Source of the DNA: Candidatus Midichloria sp.
GTDB taxonomy: Bacteria; Pseudomonadota; Alphaproteobacteria; Rickettsiales; Midichloriaceae
Direction: 5' to 3'
Assembly: GCA_030060845.1 (NCBI GenBank)
Contig: CP094379.1
Coordinates: 379,737 to 443,736, forward strand
Length of the DNA: 64,000 nucleotides
The notes beneath the pieces are model-generated. The model worked only from the letters and a program-made list of their open reading frames with translations, was not told the DNA's origin and ran no database searches. This document shows positions 8,834 to 18,216 of the stretch, piece after piece. The position numbers were made by a program, and so were the translations under genes. Positions within the stretch are counted from its first letter, which is position 1; each line of letters begins with the position of its first letter.

Positions 8834-9504
8834 TTTAATTGCCTATGTTGTATTACTAATTCTTCATGATCATGTATATGCAAGTAATCTATCCTTAGAT
8901 ACTGCATTTGAATATGGGCTCCAGTTTCCGTACCAAATAATATTGGCATACAGCCAGTACTTTTAGCACATTGCATATCAACAAGGCTATCTCCTAAAAA
9001 CCATACTTCACTGTAATCTTTAATATCGTGTTCTTTAAGTGCTAAATATACTGGGTCTGGCCAGGGTTTATCTTTTGGGGCATCAGTCGCTCCAATAATT
9101 TCATGAAAATATTTGCTCCAGCCTAAGTAGTCTACTTCTTCTCTTAAATGACAAGAGTCTTTATTACTAATAATTGACATAATTACATTTTCTTTAGCTA
9201 AATACTCTATGAGATTTAAGGCATTAGGAAAAGGGTTCACTGCATGCATACCAATTTTCTGTATTTTACCCACATACTTATCATTTACTTCTCTCCATCT
9301 TTCACCAAATATTAATGGTAAAGCTTCTCTTCTTGAATGAAAGCGGTATTTTTCTACTGCTTCTTTATCCCAATTACTCATACCCATTTCCTTCAGGGTA
9401 TCAGCTAATACTCCTTTATATATTTTATCGGTGTTAACTAAAGTGCCATCCCAATCAAATAATACAACCTTAGGAGATAAAAGATTTCTTATACTGGTAT
9501 TCAT
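8830..9504 (-). CDS. HAD-superfamily phosphatase (phosphoglycolate phosphatase-like)
   Basis: A 224-residue HAD subfamily I hydrolase. Motif I is FDWDGTLVNT (nucleophile Asp in DWDGT, residues about 17-21), motif II is the Ser in SIISNKD, motif III the Lys in KPWPDP, and motif IV is GDSLVDMQCA. The helical cap after motif I is typical of the Gph/PGP type. The physiological substrate cannot be read from sequence; phosphoglycolate or a nucleotide monophosphate are possible. Its start lies four bases after the old stop of the ccoI-like gene and its stop overlaps the phzF start, so it was in the middle of the operon. It has no frameshift. Confidence 0.85.
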   Translation of the reverse strand: MNTSIRNLLSPKVVLFDWDGTLVNTDKIYKGVLADTLKEMGMSNWDKEAVEKYRFHSRREALPLIFGERWREVNDKYVGKIQKIGMHAVNPFPNALNLIEYLAKENVIMSIISNKDSCHLREEVDYLGWSKYFHEIIGATDAPKDKPWPDPVYLALKEHDIKDYSEVWFLGDSLVDMQCAKSTGCMPILFGTETGAHIQMQYLRIDYLHIHDHEELVIQHRQLK

Positions 9505-9508
9505 ATTC

Positions 9509-10720
9509 TTATTTTCTACTATCTAAATTTAATCGCATTGAATTCAAAACTACTATTATTGAGAAATTGGCCATAGCAACAGCTGCTATTAAAAATGTCA
9601 TTAAGCCGATCATCGCAATAGGCACCGCTAAGATATTATATATAAATGAAAAAAGAAAGTTCTCTCTTATCAATTTAATAAATTTCTTTGCAGTAAATAA
9701 ACATTCTAGTACTGAGAATAAATCTTTTTGGACACTATATCAAAATTATTAGAAGTAATAGCTAAAGCAGCAGAAAGCGATAAAGAAGCATCAGCAAGCT
9801 GTAAAGCTGGTGAGTCATTGAGGCTATCACCAATCATTAATACTTTTTTCCTCTTTCTACATTGTCCTAATGATATTAAATTTATCTTCCGGCTTTAATA
9901 ATCTTTTAAAATCACTAATATTGGGCTACTCTGCCACAGTTTTTACCACTAAATGTTGATCTTCAGAAAGCAAGTGAATTTTATAACCCTTTTTTGTAAT
10001 TCTTCTATAATCTTCTATAATTTTATGAGCCTCTTTATGAATACTGTCTTAAAAATCATGCGACTTAAATGTTTTTTATACTCAACCCCCCATGCTCCAA
10101 GGTAATCATCGCTATCAATTGATCGTTCCACCACCATATCACAAGCTCTGTTATCTATCCTCGCTTAATTCCATGCCTTTCTCTTCATCTACTTTTATTG
10201 TTAGAAGCTGAATATTTTGAGTTACTGCTGTAACTGTTCTCATTTGGATGTTTACCATATTTTGCCATTGAAGAAATGATTTGCGTTGTCTCCTCATTAT
10301 ATTTATCCCTATTAAGCTAATGAGGGCTGCCATAAGTTATAATTCCTGTCTTATCGAAAATTATATCAGTAATGCTTGCCATCCTTCCCAACACATTTTG
10401 TGATTCTCACCCGCAAAATTGCATTTCTCATTAGTTCTAAAGCATACTTAAAACAGCAACAACCTGCACAATTGGAGCAGCAAGAGGACAAGTGACGATT
10501 AGAACAGATATAGCATATAAGAGCGATTTTGTAATTGGTGCTGTGCAAAAAATACCGGACAAGAAAAGTTAAAGCAGAAGCTTGTAAACACTACTAGCGT
10601 ATAAAAAGAAGCAACTCTGTATGCGATATTAAATGTATTAAGATTGCTATAGAGAGGCAAACTATTGCAATCCATTATGTAACCTGCAATTGCATTACCA
10701 CCATTTATGGATTATGTTTT
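9509..10720 (-). pseudogene. Heavy-metal P-type ATPase (CcoI/FixI-like copper exporter), decayed
   Basis: Pieces appear in the right order on the minus strand. A transmembrane stretch with QVVAVFKYALELMRNAIL lies near 10440, followed by the phosphorylation motif IIFDKTGIITYG near 10340. The hinge motif VLMIGDSLNDSPALQLAD is at 9800-9850, and the last two membrane helices, ending MANFSIIVVLNSMRLNLDSR, are at 9512-9580. This is the layout of a P1B ATPase; the MANFSxIVVLNxxRL end is typical of CcoI/FixI, which loads copper for cbb3 oxidase. Stops, frameshifts and internal loss separate the parts. The normal TGES-like actuator motif and metal-binding head were not found. It sits just upstream of the HAD gene in the same operon. 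Confidence 0.8.
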
Positions 10721-10722
10721 AA

Positions 10723-11690
10723 CTAAAATTCTCTCTGCGAGCAAGTAGTTGAAATTAAAAAATTAGCATTGGCCAGAGTAAAGTCTCTAATTATAAACTT
10801 ATTATCAGCCATTTTACAATTTTGGTTTATTGGAGTTGAGCAATATAAGAAAAGGCGATAATTTATTAGAGCTAATTTACTAAGTAGCAACGAAAATGAA
10901 TTGATATTTATTAGATTTTTTTGAGAGAGCCAGCTTCCACCTGCCATGATGATATCATTTTCTAGAATCTCTATTTGGCATTGTAAGAATAAGTTAATTA
11001 TTTGTAAGTCAGTCTTCCAGGACCATTCACCGTTTATATCACCTATTTTTTACTACCGCCTCTGCTAATAAATCATCTGACCTAACTAATACTTCTTTTA
11101 CTATCGCCCAAAGTGCTCTCAATTTTATTGAGAAGATTTGGCTTTTGGTTCTGGCTGACTCATTACTTATTACTATCTTGTTACACTTAATACCTAATTT
11201 TTGAAAATTCTTCTCCAGCAGCTGCTTCACAAGTAAAATATGCTCCCGCACAACTATTTTAAATTCAGTTTCATTTTTAACATTGCACGACAAAGTTAAT
11301 AGATATTTATTATTGCTTTGATAATCCGGATCTAACTCGCAATTCTGAAGGTTATAACTAGCGCATGAGTTAATTTTATCAAACCATCCGAGCTGCTAAG
11401 CAACGAACTTATCACTTTCCATTTTTATAGAGATAGTACTACAATTTTATCAATTGTTGCAGCTGAAAGTAGGGCAGCATAACATATATTTTGATTTTCA
11501 ATGGTCCAACCGTGAAGGTAGCGGGTTGTCATCAAATTCTGAGGTATCTAGTACGATATCCCCCTGAATTTCATTAATATTAAGAGCTTTTAGCTTTTGA
11601 GGGATATATAACAGAGTGCTGTCCTTTAGATCTGGATTACCATCAAATTTTATATAAAGATTTCTAAGCAATTTGCCTGCCTTCATTACT
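10723..11690 (-). pseudogene. D-alanyl-D-alanine carboxypeptidase PBP4 (DacB-like), decayed
   Basis: Legible blocks are LYIKFDGNPDLKDSTL and INEIQGDIVLDTSEFDD near 11540-11660 (PBP4: LYLxxxGDPxLT, IxGxLxxDxSxFD), the SDDLLAEAVVK block near 11050 (the SxN motif region, SDNxxAE), and AGGSWLSQKNLI near 10910 (DGSGLSRxN). They are separated by stops and shifts; the N-terminal SxxK and the C-terminal KTG regions were not found. PBP4 trims peptidoglycan peptides in the periplasm. Its loss alongside intact PBP2 fits a reduced cell wall. Confidence 0.72.
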
Positions 11691-11825
11691 CAATCTGTTA
11701 AAATTTTAGTGTCAAACTGAGCTTATAACTCAAACATAAAATTTAGCCAAAGATTCTTTATGAAAAGAGAATATAATGACCAGTAAAGAGATAAAAATTC
11801 TATGCATACAAAATCAATTTATGGA

Positions 11826-11901
11826 TGGTGCCGTCGAAGGGAATCGAACCCTCAACCTACGCGCTACGAATGCGATGCTCTACCTACTGAGCTACGACGG
11901 C
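11826..11901 (-). tRNA. tRNA-Thr(CGU), atypical anticodon stem
   Basis: The minus strand gives a perfect seven-pair acceptor stem (GCCGTCG with CGACGGC), a GCTC/GAGC D-stem, a T-arm with loop TTCGATT, discriminator A and an encoded CCA. Counting back from the T-arm with a five-base variable loop puts CGT at positions 34-36, with U33 present. The anticodon stem has only three Watson-Crick pairs (28-30 with 40-42), flanked by a U-U at 27-43 and an A-C at 31-39. The gene may be functional or beginning to decay. Confidence 0.8.
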
Positions 11902-12046
11902 TTAATATACTAATTATCACTTTAATATTGATCGCTCTTTACATTTTCTAACAACTTTTTGGAATGATGCAGCAAGTATTCTATTTAGATAAGCTTCCGT
12001 GGGCTGCGAATATAAATTTTATTAAAAATAACCTCACTTGCAGTTT

Positions 12047-12193
12047 TCAGTGCCCATGAGAAAATGTCCCATGCATGAAGCTTTTCCAATAGCCATATAC
12101 TTTACTTTTATATTTTTGGCGAAACAAAAAACCTTGGCTATAAAAAGTTGTGCAACAAAGCACTAGTAATACTAAAAATAACTTATTTACCAT
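12047..12193 (-). CDS. Possible small secreted peptide
   Basis: A 48-residue frame starting at an internal ATG reads [18 protein letters not shown], which looks like a signal peptide, and ends with the His/Gly-rich GTFSHGH. It begins inside the last codons of fdxA (11-base overlap). I do not recognise it. It could be chance, since hydrophobic frames are common in AT-rich DNA. Confidence 0.3.
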   Translation of the reverse strand: MVNKLFLVLLVLCCTTFYSQGFLFRQKYKSKVYGYWKSFMHGTFSHGH

Positions 12194-12515
12194 TTTCAGC
12201 AAAATATTTTTCGAGTTTATTTTTTTCATTTAAATGTTCATCCGCATTAGGCAGTGGATTCTTTCTTTTAGTAATTACAGGCGATATTTTAGAATACTTC
12301 TTGTTAATTTCAAGCCACTTCAATCCTTCCTCTGATTTTGATTCTGGAATAATTGCTTCTGCTGGACATTCTGGCTCACAAACCCCACAATCTATACATT
12401 CTGTTGGATTAATAAATAGCATATTCTTTCCTTCATAGAAGCAGTCTACAGGACAAACTTCAACACAATCAGTATATTTACACTTAATACAACTTTCTGT
12501 AACTACATACGCCAT
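12183..12515 (-). CDS. fdxA: Ferredoxin FdxA (7Fe-8S type)
   Basis: A 110-residue bacterial-type ferredoxin. The first cluster site has the spacing C-x2-C-x4-C-x3-CP with TDCVEVCP (3Fe-4S/4Fe-4S pattern), and the second is [12 protein letters not shown] near residues 40-51. The long C-terminal tail ([13 protein letters not shown] and on) is the usual FdxA extension and is absent from NuoI and other two-cluster proteins. It carries electrons in the cytoplasm; partner enzymes are not evident nearby. It is a single gene, intact, between two tRNAs. Confidence 0.93.
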   Translation of the reverse strand: MAYVVTESCIKCKYTDCVEVCPVDCFYEGKNMLFINPTECIDCGVCEPECPAEAIIPESKSEEGLKWLEINKKYSKISPVITKRKNPLPNADEHLNEKNKLEKYFAENGK

Positions 12516-12671
12516 TATTTTTATCCTAATTCTTGAAATTTAAATATACAAACAGTTTATTCTTGATTTTATCTAAGAGACCATATATTATTTTACCCTG
12601 CAGATACTTATATATTGAATAAGCTGTTTTTACAATCATTTCTTTTAGTTCTTTTTAGAACCTTAATAATT

Positions 12672-12756
12672 GTGGATGTGGCGGAACTGGTAGACGTACT
12701 AGACTTAGAATCTAGCGCCGCAAGGCTTGTGGGTTCAAGTCCCACCATCCGCACCA
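12672..12756 (+). tRNA. tRNA-Leu(UAG)
   Basis: Acceptor GTGGATG pairs with CATCCGC (one G-U), the anticodon stem CTAGA/TCTAG encloses CTTAGAA with anticodon TAG at 34-36, a long variable arm GCGCCGCAAGGCT is present as in class II tRNAs, and the T-loop is TTCAAGT. CCA is encoded. It reads CUA and related leucine codons. Confidence 0.95.
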
Positions 12757-12773
12757 AAAATTCACAATTACTT

Positions 12774-13210
12774 ATGGCAAAGATACCTATACTAGAATCA
12801 ATACAAAATGACTATTTAGCAAACAAGGTGTTAAGCGCTGTTAATGACATTTTAGAAAAAAATAAATTTACTATAGACACTATTCCTGTTAACGAGCCAT
12901 TTAGCTTATTATGCTCAGCAAGCACTAGCCTGAAATTGCACGATTATGATGAAGTAATGATTTTAGGAACTATATTTAAAGATACGCCCCTAGAAAACGA
13001 ATTAATCTATCAAGAGATTCTTAGATGTTTTTGTAATTTGAGTATGTGTTACGCTTTGCCAGTAGGTTTAGGTATGGTTTTAAGCGACAGATGAAGAAAC
13101 AAGCATTTTTCCATCAATTGAAAAAAGCAAAAACCGCAGCCCGCCCATGTGTAGATCTAATAAAGCTTAAAAATCAATTTGGATTAATAGAAAATGGATA
13201 CAATAACTAA
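12774..13210 (+). pseudogene. ribH: 6,7-dimethyl-8-ribityllumazine synthase (RibH), frameshifted
   Basis: The open part (12774-13094) retains the RibH fold pattern: an initial strand-helix block, YDEVMILGTIFKDTPLENEL (normally YDAVVALGxVIRGxTxHFE) and YALPVGLGMVLS (normally PVxFGVLT). After LSD the frame breaks. The next conserved block TDEET (ENxEQA) lies one frame away, and the tail KAKTAARPCVDLIKLKNQFG (KGxEAAxAALEMxxL) lies in a third frame and runs into nusB, overlapping it by 17 bases. The ribH-nusB order is classical and confirms the identity. The catalytic His/Arg of the HFE motif appears altered to a Glu-rich sequence, so decay affects the active site too. Confidence 0.72.
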
Positions 13211-13658
13211 AAATCTAGCTCATCCTTTTGTAGAAAAAAGACAAGCACGAGTGCTAGCTGTGCAGTGCTTATATAATATTGCCTTAACCCCTGAAAATGT
13301 AAAGCCTGTAGATCATATTATAGCTGATATTTTGACTTATGGAGCAAATAATGGTGAAGCCCTTGATCAGCAATATTTCTTAAATTTGATTAAAAACGCC
13401 TATAATAATATTTCTTCTCTACACAAGAATTTACAAAAATATTTAGCAAAAGGATGGAAAGTAAGTAGATTACCAGAACCAATACAAGCTATACTTGTCC
13501 TAGCAGCTTATGAGATCATCCATAATTTTGAAGTGCCAGTCCGTATTTTAATCAATGAATATATTGAAATTACTAAAATTTTTAATCATCCAGGAGAAGC
13601 TGGATTTGTTAATAGTATTTTAGACAAGATATCTAAAGAGTTTCCACGAAAACAATAA
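13194..13658 (+). CDS. nusB: Transcription antitermination factor NusB
   Basis: The 154-residue all-helical protein starts with the RQARVLAVQCLYNI motif (family RxxAxQxLYxxE) and ends with the GFVNSILDKISKEF motif (normally FVNGVLxxIxxxL). INEYIEITKIF is the usual NEYxExAKxF block. NusB binds boxA with S10 and supports rRNA antitermination. It follows the ribH remnant and overlaps its old tail, as in the ancestral operon. Confidence 0.93.
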   Translation: MDTITKNLAHPFVEKRQARVLAVQCLYNIALTPENVKPVDHIIADILTYGANNGEALDQQYFLNLIKNAYNNISSLHKNLQKYLAKGWKVSRLPEPIQAILVLAAYEIIHNFEVPVRILINEYIEITKIFNHPGEAGFVNSILDKISKEFPRKQ

Positions 13659-14414
13659 CCAAAGGTTTTACTATACTAATACCCATAACGTCCATAATTG
13701 TAAGTTTAGGCATATATACGTATTTTGGTCGATAAAAAGCAACCAATTTGATGATATAGAAGATACCTCTACCCAGATTCTTATTGATTAGGATGATAAT
13801 AATAAAAAATGATAACTACAACTTATCTTATCTTTAATTGATTATAATAGATGATTATATATATAAATGAGCTAAGAGAGATACAAAAATTTCTATCCCA
13901 TAAATACTCTTATAACCCTCATTTCTCGCCAACATCTATCTCACTATAAGAAATTAGTTATATAAATATTATATAAGACAGGATTTAGAAATTATTCAAA
14001 TATTCCTAAATTTTTTGACCTTTAATGAGTTAATAGATCTGATATGGTACATAGCTTCTTGGGCAATATTTTTCAGCTATTTTTACCAACCATTAATGAC
14101 TTTGCTCTTTGATCCAGCTTCCAGGTCAATTCAAGTTATTCCAAAAATTTTTAAGAAGAACAATGTTAATAGTCAAAATTTGATTGGTTAAATTCACTTC
14201 TCTTGCAAAAGAGATATCTAAATATATAATTTTATGCCTATACTCAAGTTGCTAGAGTTTATCTCCTCATATATGGTACAGGCAACTTCAAGCTGATTTA
14301 ATTACAAGAAGTGGTTGTATGAATAATCCAGAAATAATTAAGCAAGCTATAGACTCACTTTACTGATTAAAATGAATATGCTATAGAAGTGTCCATAATA
14401 GCATTGTTTTCTTA
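13659..14414. other. 756-bp degenerate stretch between nusB and dxs
   Basis: No intact gene. On the plus strand 13670-13740 encodes one hydrophobic helix (IPITSIIVSLGIYTYFG), about 13960-14190 is open without a start (ELIDLIWYIASWAIFFSYFY), and 14280-14366 reads MNNPEIIKQAIDSLY. The pieces suggest at least one decayed membrane protein; I cannot name it. A remnant of a cytochrome c biogenesis protein is a guess only. Confidence 0.4.
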
Positions 14415-16289
14415 ATGAGTTTGTTAGATAGGGTTTCTTTGCCTTTTAATTTGAGAGGACTTAAAATTGAGGATTTAAAGGTCCTGTCTGGTGAGATCAG
14501 AGAAGTAATAATTAAGATTGCTTCAGAAAAGGGCGGACACTTGGGTGCCAGCCTCGGCGTTGTTGAGTTAACAATTGCTCTACACTATATTTTCAACACT
14601 CCAGAAGATATACTCATTTGGGATGTAGGACATCAAACATATCCACATAAAATCTTAACTGGAAGAAAAGATCTAATGCCCACTATTAGGCAACCTGGTG
14701 GCATTGCAGGCTTTACTAAACGCAATGAAAGTATGTATGATCCATTTGGTGCTGGTCATAGTTCAACATCAATTTCCGCAGCTCTAGGTTTTGCAGCTGC
14801 AAGAGATATAAAGAAGCAGAATAATCATGTTATATCAGTTATAGGGGATGGAGCGATGAGCGCAGGAATGGCTTTTGAGGCCCTTAATAATGCTTCAATG
14901 TTCCACACTAAAATGCTAGTTATTCTGAATGATAACAAAATGTCAATTGCTCCAGCAGTTGGTGCAATGAGTTCATATTTAGCAAAGCTTTTGTCATCGA
15001 GGCAATACTATAAAGCCAGGAACATTGCGAAAAACGCGTTGCATTATACTCCTTTTTTTGAAAAAGTAGTCAAAAATATACAAAAATGTACAAAGCATTT
15101 AGCAACAGGCAGCAATTTTTTTGAAGAAATTGGCTTTCATTATATAGGGCCAGTTGATGGGCATAACCTTAATCAATTAATCCCAGTTTTAAGAAATATT
15201 AGAGATAATGATCAAATTAATAAGCCAATTTTGTTGCATATAATGACTGAAAAAGGAAGAGGTTTTGATTCTCCAGAAAAATCTTTAGAGAGCTATCATG
15301 CTGTTCTACCATTTGATTTGCAAACTAAAATTCAAAAAAAGCCCGAAAAATCTTACATAAGCTATAGTAAAATTTTTGCTAGCACTCTAACTAAGATAGC
15401 TAAACAGGATAAAGAGGTTATTGCAATCACTGCTGCTATGCCTTCTGGTACTGGGTTAGATTTGATGATTAAAGAATTACCAGAGCAGGTTTATGACGTA
15501 GGTATTGCAGAACAACATGCAGTAACATTTGCTGCAGGGCTTGCGGCTTGTAGATCTAAGCCATTTGTTGCCATATATTCAACATTTTTGCAGCGTGCAT
15601 ATGATCAAATTGTCCATGACGTTGCAATCCAATCTTTACCAGTACGTTTTATGATAGATAGAGCAGGAGTTGTTGGTGCTGATGGGCCAACTCATGCTGG
15701 CTCTTTTGATTTATCTTATTTATGTAACCTACCAAATTTTATATGCATGGCCCCAAGCGATGAAATCGAGCTTTCAAGAATGGTTTTAACTGCTTACCAT
15801 ATAAATCATTGTCCTTCATCTGTAAGATATCCAAAAACCGAAACCACTTCTATTGAGTTTAATTATGAGCCAGAAATCTTAAAAATTGGTAAAGGAAGGA
15901 TAATAAAGAAAGGAGAAAAAATAGCTATTTTATCTCTTGGGACTAGGCTTAGAGAATGCATTAAAACATCCAAAATGCTCAGTAAAGACGGATATGATAT
16001 AACAATAGCTGATGCAAGATTTGCCAAACCTCTAGATATGGAGTTAATTAGAGATTTGGCTTCTTCTCATCAGATACTATTAACTGTAGAAGAAGGAGCT
16101 CTTGGTGGATTTGGGTCTAATGTGGCACAATTTTTATTGAATGAAGGTTTGTTAGACAGCAAATTAAAATTCAGATCCTTATGCTTACCAGATTATTTTA
16201 TAGAACAAAATACGGTGCAGCAAATGTATGAAGAAGCTGGCTTAAATGCTAGCAATATATATCAAACTATAAAAAATTTATTATCGTAA
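14415..16289 (+). CDS. dxs: 1-deoxy-D-xylulose-5-phosphate synthase
   Basis: The 624-residue protein is full length. It has the N-terminal ASLGVVELTIALHYIF block, the thiamine diphosphate site GDGAMSAGMAFEALNN (near residue 145-160), the catalytic Glu region GIAEQHAVTFAAG (near 360) and DRAGVVGADGPTHAG (near 415). It condenses pyruvate and glyceraldehyde 3-phosphate, the entry step to MEP isoprenoid synthesis. Presence of an intact Dxs separates this organism from Rickettsia species, which are reported to have lost the pathway. No other MEP gene lies in the window. gltX follows 18 bases later. Confidence 0.97.
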   Translation: MSLLDRVSLPFNLRGLKIEDLKVLSGEIREVIIKIASEKGGHLGASLGVVELTIALHYIFNTPEDILIWDVGHQTYPHKILTGRKDLMPTIRQPGGIAGFTKRNESMYDPFGAGHSSTSISAALGFAAARDIKKQNNHVISVIGDGAMSAGMAFEALNNASMFHTKMLVILNDNKMSIAPAVGAMSSYLAKLLSSRQYYKARNIAKNALHYTPFFEKVVKNIQKCTKHLATGSNFFEEIGFHYIGPVDGHNLNQLIPVLRNIRDNDQINKPILLHIMTEKGRGFDSPEKSLESYHAVLPFDLQTKIQKKPEKSYISYSKIFASTLTKIAKQDKEVIAITAAMPSGTGLDLMIKELPEQVYDVGIAEQHAVTFAAGLAACRSKPFVAIYSTFLQRAYDQIVHDVAIQSLPVRFMIDRAGVVGADGPTHAGSFDLSYLCNLPNFICMAPSDEIELSRMVLTAYHINHCPSSVRYPKTETTSIEFNYEPEILKIGKGRIIKKGEKIAILSLGTRLRECIKTSKMLSKDGYDITIADARFAKPLDMELIRDLASSHQILLTVEEGALGGFGSNVAQFLLNEGLLDSKLKFRSLCLPDYFIEQNTVQQMYEEAGLNASNIYQTIKNLLS

Positions 16290-16307
16290 ATAATTTGAGA
16301 ATAAAAA

Positions 16308-17654
16308 ATGTCAGTAATAACAAGATTTGCTCCAAGTCCAACAGGTTTTTTACATATAGGAGGAGCCAGAACTGCTTTATTTAATTGGCTTTTTAGTAAA
16401 GCAAATAATGGTAAATTTTTACTTAGGATAGAAGATACTGACAGAGAAAGATCTACCCAGGAAGCAGTTGATGCAATTATTGGGGATCTAAAATGGCTCA
16501 AGATAGATTGGGATAATGGGATTGTAATGCAATTTTCAAGAAGTAAGCACTATGCTGAAGTTGCTGAGCAGCTCTTAGATACTGGTTTTGCATATAGATG
16601 CTATTTATCAGCTGAAGAGATTCAAAGGGTAAGGGAAAAAGATCCTTATATTAAGATAGAGAGCCCTTGGCGTGATGGCAAGAAAGAGGCGTCTTTAGGT
16701 ATTAAACCAACCATTAGACTAAAAGTAGATAAACATTCTCAAACGACCGTTGAAGATCAAATTAGAGGCTCTGTTACCATCTCTAATAACGAGCTTGATG
16801 ATATGATATTATTGAGATCTGATGGAACTCCAACTTATATGCTAGCGGTTGTAGTGGATGATTATGACATGCACATCACTCATGTTATCAGAGGCGATGA
16901 CCATTTTACCAACACCTTTAGGCAGCAACAAATCATCAAGGCGCTTTCATGGCCAACGCCTGTATATGCTCACGTGCCCTTGATTCATGGGCTAGACGGA
17001 ACCAAGCTTTCCAAAAGGCATGGAGCGCTTAGAATTGATGCTTATAAACAAGCAGGTTATCTTCCTGAAGCAATTTGTAATTATCTATTGCGTCTTGGTT
17101 GGGGTAGTGGTAATTTAGAAATTATAACTAAGGAAGAAGCCTCTAAGCTATTTACTTTGGAAGGATTAAACGAGGCCCCAGCGCGGTTTGATTATGAAAA
17201 GCTAAATTTTTTAAATGCCCATTATATCAGCAAAAAAAGTGATGCAGATTTAATAAAGCTGTTAAAATTCGACAGTGAAATTGGGCAAAAAAAAGTTGAA
17301 AAAGCCATTTCAGATTTAAAAATTAGGGTCAATACTTTAGTTGAGCTCCAAGAATTAGCCGATCTTTATTCAAAGAAAAAGGATCCTATGGATAATAAAT
17401 CTCAAGAGATAATAAATAGCTTGGATAAGTCAATTTTGATAGATATCAAAGGGGCATTAGAAGAATTAATAAACTGGGAAACTGTAGAAATTAAAAGAGC
17501 ATTGGAGGAGCTAGCCACAAAAAGTAATTTGAGCAATGGCAAGATGATGCAAATTATGAGAGCCTCCGTAGTGGGTAGTTTTAGGGGGCCTGGGATATAT
17601 AAAACTATGGCTATTCTGGGCAAAGAGGAAGTAATGAATAGAATTTGCACGTAA
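16308..17654 (+). CDS. gltX: Glutamyl-tRNA synthetase
   Basis: The 448-residue class I synthetase carries the HIGH-type motif in PSPTGFLHIGGARTAL and the KMSKS-type motif in GTKLSKRHGAL (about residue 235). The shorter length compared with about 470 and the sequence TRFAPSPTGFLHIG match the alphaproteobacterial group that often has two GltX paralogues, one charging tRNA-Glu and one tRNA-Gln for GatCAB amidation. Which paralogue this is cannot be decided here. A strong terminator follows at 17734. Confidence 0.95.
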   Translation: MSVITRFAPSPTGFLHIGGARTALFNWLFSKANNGKFLLRIEDTDRERSTQEAVDAIIGDLKWLKIDWDNGIVMQFSRSKHYAEVAEQLLDTGFAYRCYLSAEEIQRVREKDPYIKIESPWRDGKKEASLGIKPTIRLKVDKHSQTTVEDQIRGSVTISNNELDDMILLRSDGTPTYMLAVVVDDYDMHITHVIRGDDHFTNTFRQQQIIKALSWPTPVYAHVPLIHGLDGTKLSKRHGALRIDAYKQAGYLPEAICNYLLRLGWGSGNLEIITKEEASKLFTLEGLNEAPARFDYEKLNFLNAHYISKKSDADLIKLLKFDSEIGQKKVEKAISDLKIRVNTLVELQELADLYSKKKDPMDNKSQEIINSLDKSILIDIKGALEELINWETVEIKRALEELATKSNLSNGKMMQIMRASVVGSFRGPGIYKTMAILGKEEVMNRICT

Positions 17655-17733
17655 TGGGCACTTTTTGTTAACAAAGACGTAATTATAAGTTGGGCCTTCC
17701 GCGATTAGAAAGGATGCTAGTTTGTCTTTTTTA

Positions 17734-17780
17734 AACAGTTGGCCTTGGGCACTAAGCGCGTCCAAGGCCAACTGTTTTTT
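17734..17780 (+). terminator. Strong intrinsic terminator after gltX
   Basis: A perfect 16-pair stem (17734-17749 with 17762-17777), core CAGTTGGCCTTGG with CCAAGGCCAACTG, around a 12-base loop, runs directly into TTTTTTCT. It lies 80 bases after the gltX stop and is the clearest hairpin in the window. The A-rich left foot allows bidirectional use. Confidence 0.9.
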
Positions 17781-18216
17781 CTACCCGCAAACTTGCTTTA
17801 GTTTTTATATTTTGCTGAAGAAACTATCTACTCCATAAAACTCTTTTCATTTAAAGATAGATTTCGCTACTCACTGGTAGCATTCTGAGGGTTTCAACCT
17901 GTTCATAGTGTATTAGCTACTCCAGCACTATTATATACAAAGACAGATCCCATGAAGATGTTGCCATACCATTGCCTAAATCAACTGGATTAGCCTGTGG
18001 CATATTATATCAAACACAATAGGTTTTTGTTACACTGTTGCTGATTCCACTCTTGCTTCAAATCAGACTGCAGCCCGCCTCATTAGTGTTGCCTGTTCAC
18101 TGCCAGCATTAGGATTTAGGTCATTTGGTAAATCACTATATACTAATTAGTTTTAGTCCTCACTGCACAAATTATTTGAAGGCTGAGGGTTACGATTGAC
18201 CTGCTTCATATATTCA
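17781..18216. other. Degenerate non-coding stretch before the insertion sequence
   Basis: No open gene. The minus strand retains short coding-like runs in different frames (NDLNPNAGSEQATLMRRAA near 18090-18140, NPVDLGNGMATSSWDLSLY near 17940-18000), separated by stops. The first vaguely resembles the NPNAGxxY end of an FG-GAP repeat, like the fragment at 7340, but this is too weak to assign. Confidence 0.3.

Noticed and set aside
9567..9752. Plus-strand frame beginning MAIATAAIKN
   Set aside because: Antisense to the last helices of the ccoI/fixI remnant; the minus strand gives the family match.
17690..17780. A small RNA (4.5S, 6S or tmRNA-like) after gltX
   Set aside because: No conserved SRP or tmRNA core. 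The structure is a simple perfect hairpin with a T-run, which fits a terminator.
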